Assembly (NCBI GenBank): GCA_000320605.2
Contig: KB445814.1
Location: forward strand, 186,001 to 250,000
DNA length: 64,000 nucleotides
Direction of reading: 5' to 3'
Origin: Gelatoporia subvermispora B
Taxonomy: Eukaryota; Basidiomycota; Agaricomycetes; Polyporales; Gelatoporiaceae
In this document: positions 57,934 to 64,000 of the stretch, in pieces
Position numbering within the stretch: position 1 is the stretch's first letter
How the letters are laid out: each line of letters starts with the position of its first letter
Position numbers and translations under genes: made by a program
Notes under the pieces: model-generated
What the model was told of the DNA's origin: nothing
The model's database searches: none
Seen by the model: the letters and a program-made list of their open reading frames with translations, nothing else

Positions 57934-58553
57934 CTACATCCGCTGATGAGCTTCGACTGCTTTGTAGACGGCACCCCAGTCAGTGCACTGGTAAGTATCG
58001 TATGTAATGTCCGCATCGTTTTCCGTGAAGTAATGAAAGGGTTCGAGAAAAGTATCTCCGCGACAGAGCACGTTCTGCCTGAGGTAGTTCATGCAATGTC
58101 GGGTCAATTCTTCCCTTCGAGAGGTGCCATTGTGAAGTCCGTGTACAAGGGCTTCTCGAACTATGTCCAGGCAGCGCAATTGGTGAATCATCGAGATCGA
58201 AAACGCCGTTTGATGACTTCCGAGATGGATCACATTGGGCCCTGGGACTAGCGACGCCCACTCCAGTTCGCCATTCGGGGAGTCGAGGTCGAAGTGAATA
58301 GGTTCTTCAAACCACATGACGACGGGAGGACGATCGATGGGCCAAGCTTCGGGAAAGTCGTTACCCACGTAACCTTGCCAGTGATTAGTATGGTCAGAGA
58401 GAGCGAAGGAATGGCTGAGTACTCACTATAGGTACGCCCCTTACTGAGCCTGCCTATGACAATCGAACCAATAATTTTCACTACAACATCGATGCCAATC
58501 ATCAAACCGACTAGTAGAACGATGGTTTTTGAGGCTCCAATTCGAGACCACAT
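57934..58553 (-). CDS. UstYa-like (DUF3328) protein
   Basis: Exons 58553-58427 and 58373-57934 give 188 aa (intron GTGAGT..GCAAG). The N-terminus has one transmembrane helix (TIVLLVGLMIGIDVVVKIIG). The domain carries the paired motifs HQLRCLDIVREAL and HCMNYLRQNVLCRGDT, followed by CTDWGAVYKAVE. UstYa-type proteins catalyse oxidative steps, such as cyclisation of fungal ribosomal peptides. The first motif reads H-Q-L-R-C instead of the H-x-x-H-C of UstYa itself, so activity is uncertain. No second UstYa gene or repeat-type precursor was noticed next to it. A minus-strand TATA-like box (ATTTATAG, 58629-58622) lies about 70 bp upstream. Confidence 0.85.
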
Positions 58554-59309
58554 GACAAGCTGCGTATCACAGACAGAGTGTATCAATTGTGGTATGCGCT
58601 CGGAGTGCGTTTCCCGCTTACTATAAATCAGCTCCCCCTGGACTGTACTGTAGAGTCTACAACAAGCGAGCAACGATGGTGGAAGTGAAAGACCGAGAAG
58701 CGATGCCAACGGGGTCCGAAGCGCGGAGCTATCGAGACCTGCAAGATCAAAGAATGATTGAGATCTGATTCCCCAGAATCGGATCTTATAGACGCGGAAC
58801 TACGCCACTTCTTCCGAGACACAAATTTCGCGCAAGGCGGGAGGAACCACGTCAATTCCGACAGGCCAGTCCAGTCACAACACCCTGTCATCGGAAACAA
58901 AGTAGCCTTCAGCGGAGCAGCGCAAGCCCTTCGGAGCGATGTCTGTGAGGACCCGTATTCCACCCTCTAAGGCTACTCTCACTGATCTCTGGGAACCATA
59001 GGGTCCGATCAGTCAATCTTGGTCGGCGCTGAGGCAATGCGTCCCGATGATCAGAATAACACGCGGTCATCGACTTAGACGCTAAATACTCTTGCTGTTC
59101 TATCGCACGCACGGAGTGCTTGAATTTTCGTCGTCACGGACGGGCCTGGCGAATCACACGGCTATGTTCTCGCCGACCCGCAGTCCAGGGCTGCCCTCAG
59201 CTTCCTCGAAGCCCTCGCCTCTCTAAGACGCCCTCACATACCATTTCATAGCTCACAATCGCACACGTTTGCGCAAATTCTACTAGTGTCGTGGGTTGCT
59301 AAACACAGC
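58554..59309. other. Divergent intergenic region
   Basis: Lies between the divergently read UstYa-like and 7-TM genes and probably holds both promoters. The ATTTATAG box at 58622-58629 belongs to the UstYa-like gene. No gene seen. Confidence 0.5.
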
Positions 59310-60517
59310 ATGGAGTCGACGAGCGTCTCCGAAAATTCCTTCTACGTAGCGAACTATCTTAGTGCAATCTTGTATGGTGAGCTCAATCTGCAAAGCGATG
59401 CAGGCTTAGAACATGACTGATGTGTAGCAGGGATTGAGTTAGCTCTGTATTTTGCCACTGTCCATGCTGCTTCGTCGTTGCCCAAGCGCGAGAGGAGCGA
59501 CGCGATTTGGGTGTACTACAGCACTGTCCTTCTCGTTCTGTTGACGATCGATATCTCGACAAATGCTGTTTGGGGCCAACAGATGTGGATCACCTTTCGC
59601 GACAGGCCAGGTGGTGTCCCCGCTTTCATCGCGACTGAACAGTCTGTCTGGTATGAAACGCTGGGAACGACATCAGCAATCGCGCTCATATGCTTAGGCG
59701 ACGCTCTACTTGTAAGCTGCGCGCAAATTGCAACTGAGTGGAGACTTACATAGTTCAGCAGATCTACCGATGCTATATCATATGGGCTTCAAGGCTCAGT
59801 ATAATCGCTGTACCTATATTAGTATATCTTGGAGACCTCGATGAGCCGGTTCTAGCCACGATGCCCAATGGTTGCTCACCGACAGGACGCAAAGCGCTCG
59901 GTATCCTTGTGCTAGTCTCATCTGGCACACCTGGGGGCAAGTTCTTCTCGGGAAAGGCCGTTGATTTCGGCACTCCGTTCTACTGCATGGCCATCAGCTT
60001 GAACATCATCCTCACCATGCTCATCTGTGGACGATTGCTATATATTTCCAGATGGGCCCGCAAGACTCTGGGACATGATCCTTCGACATTGTACACTGGT
60101 CTGATGTCAATCATGATTGAATCCGCGCTCCCGTATTCGATCTGTGGCATAATGTTCATCATCCCATATGTCCGTGGCAGCGATACTTCAATAGCTTTCG
60201 CGCAGATGTGGGGAAAATTCACGGTATGTTAGATTTGTCGCACGGCAAGAGTTTTATACCCGTTAACATGCCTCATCATATAGTGCATCTCACCTCAACT
60301 CATTGTCTTCCGAGTTGTCACGCGGAAGGCATGGAACGGAGATACTCATACTCAAGCTCTTAGTGCTATGCAATTCAACACTGGTTCAATTACGACTAAT
60401 CATACTCCGGATGATCCGACTCCCTTGACTGATCTTACACCTTACGCTGACCGAACTGCCGTGACAGCTCGCTCAAAGACGTGGAAGGAAGATAATAGCC
60501 TGAAAAGTATCGCCTGA
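59310..60517 (+). CDS. Seven-transmembrane protein of basidiomycete type
   Basis: Exons 59310-59376, 59431-59711, 59762-60223 and 60284-60517 give 347 aa. Introns are GTGAGC..AGCAG, GTAAGC..AGCAG and GTATGT..ATATAG. About seven hydrophobic segments can be counted, with the signatures GDALLIYRCYIIW, GTPGGKFFSGKAVDFGTPFY, YTGLMSIMIESALPYSICGI and FAQMWGKFTCISPQLIVFRV. This pattern belongs to a large orphan family of Agaricomycete membrane proteins, often in many copies per genome. The hydrophilic C-terminal tail is Thr-rich. The ligand or role is unknown. Confidence 0.9.
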
Positions 60518-60774
60518 AAGCTAGATGCATGCCTAGACCATAGTACCATACTGTAGCATTAGTTATTTCGTCCCATTTGATTGGCACTTGTGCTGATAGG
60601 CTGAGCCTCTAGGTAGTGGTCAGAGAATAAAGTAGGTGACAGGAAGTCAGGATCGGCGAATGTCGTTAGTAGAATTTTAGCCGACAAGTGCGCATAACCT
60701 ATCCTATCCCAGGATAACCCCCGGTTAACTATATCTCGGTTTCCTCGGGCACTCTGCTTGAAGCTCTCGCAACG

Positions 60775-61451
60775 ATGTCTGCCATCTTGAAGGTTCCTTT
60801 CAGGAAGACAGCGACTCCTCAAGCTCGCAGGATCGTGCTAGATGTCCTGGCAGCACAACAGAAACCTCTCACAATCCAGGAACTTTGGAATTGCGTTGTC
60901 CAGCACGAATCGCAGACACAAGGCAACTCTCCTCCAGCTGTTGCTGCTTTCGGGCCTTCCGCTGGCTCTGGAGAACAAATAACAGCCCCATACTCACACC
61001 ATATCATCCCATCCATGCGGTGAGCAACCATAGTTATGCTATCGGCACCGCTTTTGCTCACAGTGTCTCTAGGTTCCTCAAGCAAGAAGTTGTTCCTTCT
61101 CTGAGAGCATCGGCCCATATCGAGCAGATTCACAGGCGAGAGACACTGACACCGGACGAGCAAGCACGGCGACTGGGCATGCTCTCGAAGGCATCACAAA
61201 AGTCGAAGGCGGCCCAACTCGCTGCTGCGGTAAGCGTGTGGCGGTGGCAGCTCAGAGAGAAAAGACCCGACGACTCCGTGCCCGAGGAGAAGACGAGGTT
61301 TGGAGAGGAGGTGGGCGTTGGTGCGGACTGGTCGCATCTAAACAGGAGACGACAAAACTCGCGGGTGGACAAGGTGAAGAGAGATGTCCGGTGGCTGAAG
61401 GAGCTCGACAAAGCGAGGCAGGAGGGCGCGGATGCTGCGCAGAGCTCGTAG
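60775..61451 (+). CDS. Unrecognised basic protein with winged-helix-like start
   Basis: Exons 60775-61019 and 61073-61451 give 207 aa (intron GTGAGC..TCTAG, phase 2). The N-terminus, FRKTATPQARRIVLDVLAAQ and QKPLTIQELWNCV, looks like a small winged-helix. The second exon continues with FLKQEVVPSLRASAHIEQIH. The C-terminal half is strongly basic and helical (KSKAAQLAAA.., RRRQNSRVDKVKRDVRWLKEL). The small size and basic charge would fit a mitochondrial ribosomal or other RNA-binding protein, but I cannot name it. A possible 21-bp intron near 61230 is too short and was ignored. Confidence 0.75.
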
Positions 61452-61909
61452 AGCTGCGGGTCGTTCAGAGTCTCTGGTCTTACCAGTGCGTCTTACTCGC
61501 GTTATTATTACACGACCCAAGAGCTTACAAAATTCTCTTCCTGCATGAGCAGGAGTTGTTACGGTGTACTTATCTCAGTACTCTCACACTAGGGCTGACC
61601 TCATCGGTGATCCGAACATGTGTTGGGCTCAGCACTGGGATCTCCTGCTCAAATAGCGGAATATATGGTCTTTCATGGTACCACATACGAATACGCCCAC
61701 TTGTGCTTCATGGTTTGGACCGGATGGACCTCCGCATCATTGTGGTTGCTACGAGAACTGGTCCTCACCAGACGAACTGAAGCTCAGCTGTACACCAGTT
61801 TGGACTCGGGGAGATCCCTCATGAATCTACAATGAGAGAACATGCCACGAATATATGCACATAACGGAGAGAGAAGTACAATGTTATAGCGAAGCAAGGT
61901 GCTATGAGG
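61452..61909. other. Convergent intergenic region
   Basis: No gene seen. It lies between the 3' ends of two converging genes. Confidence 0.5.
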
Positions 61910-62702
61910 TTATGAGGTCGCTTCGGTACTCGCTTGCGCAGGCGGTTCCGGAGTAATTAACATATTGCCCAATCGTGGTGGCGATGAGCGTGTAATGAAC
62001 TCGTTGATCGTGGGTAGCTTGGCATTTGCGAGGCGAAGAGCTGAGGCAAAGGTCAGCTTGCAGACGAAGTGCGATGACATCCTCCGCACCGTCTCTTGCC
62101 AGTTCCTCACGAATGGGTACACCGCCAATCTCGAATAGTACACGTCCAGGTGCGACACTGCAGCGTATGTCAGAACTTCGCGAACCGTCCTAGGTGCCGC
62201 AAAGACGTACCGTGTCGCCCAGAACTCGAACGAACCCTTGCCCTTACCCATACGCGTCTCGTTACCCTTTATGAGGCAGAAGCAACTTCTGCTTGAGCTC
62301 TGCAAGAAAACTACGAATTCCGTGAATATTCCTCACCTTTATGCAAACGGGGATATCGGGGAAGATCCGCATGTAGACCTTGGCCCCCTTGATCGACTTC
62401 AGCTTCTTCTTGAGCATCTCCTCCACGGTCTCAAGCTGTTTCGCAGTAATTCGCTTTCCATTTCCCTTCACTCTGATGCCATAGTCGCCGAATGCAAGCG
62501 TCGTGCCCTTCGTGGCGCCTCCAGTCGGGACAGGTAAGACACCCTTATGCCGCTTGATGTACTTGACTCTCCGAGGGGCGAGCTGAGACCGGAATCGTGC
62601 AAATCCAACAGGGGTCGTCAAAGGAGTGGAGACATAGCTGAGAAGAGATGTTGACGGCCTGCAGGCCGCGAAAAGCGACCGTGCAGATGGAAGAGAAAAC
62701 AT
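61910..62702 (-). CDS. MRPL16: Mitochondrial ribosomal protein uL16m
   Basis: Exons 62702-62337, 62266-62211, 62157-62090 and 62040-61910 give 206 aa, all with GT-AG introns. The N-terminus is a Ser/Arg-rich mitochondrial presequence (MFSLPSARSLFAACRPS). The L16 signatures follow: PRRVKYIKRHKGVLPVPTGG, AFGDYGIRVKGNGKRITAKQ, MRIFPDIPV, GNETRMGKGKGSFEFWATRV, FEIGGVPIREELARDALRLA and KLPTINEFI. It is a core protein of the mitochondrial large ribosomal subunit near the peptidyl-transferase centre. It is transcribed divergently from PRP3 with only 247 bp between start codons. Confidence 0.95.
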
Positions 62703-62949
62703 ACGGACTATGCGCCTTGGGCCGTAGAATCAAGCTGTAAGGCTTTACAAACTCAGCTGTAATCCGTTGTGGCTCAGATTTAACGTGCTTAGAACGAGGC
62801 TTGAAGTGATGTAAAGAATCGTTTAACAAAGCTCCACTCATATTTAGACTCCGAAATGACGCTCTTCCAATCGCGCACTCTCTGCCCTTTGAAGTCGCCG
62901 TCGACGGATTCCACGACGGCCAAGACCCTTCTTCGTCTCTATCAGCGCC
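62703..62949. promoter_or_regulatory. Shared divergent promoter of uL16m and PRP3
   Basis: The 247 bp between the two start codons must contain both promoters. No TATA box is evident. Confidence 0.6.
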
Positions 62950-64000
62950 ATGAGCGATAAGAAACGTGCGTTCGAGGGAAATGGAGAGTCGAATATTGCA
63001 AAGAAGCTGAAGAGGTCAGCCCCTTTATACCCTTGCACTCGTCAGTCGTCCTGACCCTAAACCATTCTAGCGACTCTGCTGTAAGTTGCATTTAGTTACT
63101 CTCTGAAGGTGATTGACCTCTTACCATGAATTTGTTCCGCCTCTATAACCCTTCTACCTGGACAGACACCCAGCAATGGATCTCCTGCAGGTGCCGCTGT
63201 GAGTGTATACGACGCAAAGCATCAGCGATCCTCGCCTGACCTGTACCCTCCTAGATGTCCGCACAGGACCTCATCGCCCAGAAGAGGGCAGAGATCTCAG
63301 CGAAGCTCGCGGCGATGAAGAAAGGCGTGTCGTCCGGCCAGCCCAGTGCGTCGCCCAGTCCGGCTCCCACAACCACTGCGGTTCCGTCTCCCCATACTGG
63401 CTCCCCTTCCCCTGGTGTCTCGGATGATCTCGCTCGGCGTGTGGCTGAGGCGAAGAGACGTGTTGCGGAAGCGCAGAGCAAACTTGCTGTGAAGGACAAC
63501 CCCTACATGGTACGTGGCTCTATCACCGTATGAGCGTGTGCTCATACTACTGTTTCTGCTCAGTCCGTACCACAATTCGGGAAGAAGAAACAGCCACAGG
63601 CGGTCGAGCCTGCTCAGCAGGGAGCTGGTTTAAAGATGGCGGCGCATCCCCTGCTGCTGGACAATTCTACTCCCGCGCCTCAATCCAAGAAGGATCGGTA
63701 CAAGCCCATGCAGCCGAAGTTTGCCTCTATCAAGGCCAGTGGACCTCAGTATCCATATTTGTGCCTGTAATGCTTATTGTATGATACAGGCAAACGTTCG
63801 CAATGCCCCAACACCCCCACCTGCACCTGTACCCGTTGTGCCCATGGAGTCCAAACTCAATCCGTACGCGTCTGCCGCGGCCGCCCCTACGGAAAGCGGG
63901 TTTGAGGGTGCACCTCGAGAGCGTGTGGGCCGCTCCTTCAGATTCAACCCGAAGGGCAAGTACGTGCAGATCGCCAACCAGGTTCGACAGGAGGCGCAGC
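62950..64000 (+). CDS. PRP3: U4/U6 snRNP protein Prp3 (5' part, runs off the edge)
   Basis: Exons 62950-63014, 63071-63080 (10 nt), 63166-63198, 63255-63509, 63564-63734 and 63790 to the edge. The N-terminus is basic (MSDKKRAFEG..AKKLKR), followed by SAQDLIAQKRAEISAKLAAM, a Pro/Ser/Thr linker, and PYASAAAAPTESGFEGAPRE plus RVGRSFRFNPKGKYVQIANQ, the start of the conserved Prp3 region. Prp3 is part of the U4/U6.U5 tri-snRNP in pre-mRNA splicing. Two points are odd. Exon 2 is a 10-nt micro-exon. The donor of the intron at 63735-63789 appears to be GC (AAG|GCCAGT), since no GT donor keeps the family frame (...FASIK|ANVRNAP...). Confidence 0.94.

Overview
The window looks like nuclear DNA of a mushroom-forming basidiomycete (Agaricomycetes; Polyporales is my guess, not proven). 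Genes are split by many introns of about 45-70 bp with GT(A/G)AGT-type donors and TAG/CAG acceptors. Several proteins belong to types typical of these fungi: an F-box/leucine-rich protein, a WW-like membrane protein, a 7-TM protein, a UstYa-like protein and a MYND-finger protein. I saw no rRNA, tRNA, CRISPR array or bacterial-style operon. All spliced models were read by eye from splice signals and reading-frame continuity.

Region 1 (1-11.4 kb) starts with the end of a protein kinase gene. It is then filled by a decayed tandem array. Four copies of a small three-exon gene lie on the minus strand (1379-1787, 4158-4456, 6909-7200, 10862-11220), each with an upstream TATA-like box. They encode 62-101 aa proteins with a short variable N-terminus, a W-R-x-K-G-[KR] core and a Pro/Lys/Gln-rich tail. 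Each copy is flanked by diverged blocks, called X and Y here, that recur in the same order. Part of one unit is also present inverted at 5.8-6.35 kb, including a 76-bp arm matching in 75 positions. This array is the most novel item in the window.

Region 2 (12-17.2 kb) holds a ten-exon WW-like membrane protein gene and two tandem F-box genes on the minus strand. One F-box copy is a relic. The other is full length except for exactly two in-frame TAG codons.

Region 3 (17.9-29.3 kb) has PEX13 (peroxisomal docking), a PMP3-type small membrane protein, and three low-complexity or disordered proteins of unknown function. Region 4 (30-39.5 kb) is gene-poor. It has one probable multi-exon gene at 30.5-33.05 kb and then about 6.5 kb with no gene I can support.

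Region 5 (39.5-64 kb) is dense. It contains two related proteins with a charged coiled coil and a J-domain-like tail (39.6-43.0 and 49.4-50.8 kb), a bestrophin-type channel, an omega-type glutathione transferase with a GC-AG intron, and DCP1 (mRNA decapping). These are followed by a MYND-finger protein, a small membrane ORF, a UstYa-like protein, a 7-TM protein, an unrecognised 207-aa protein, mitochondrial ribosomal protein uL16m, and the 5' part of PRP3 (U4/U6 snRNP), which runs off the right edge and shares a divergent promoter with uL16m.
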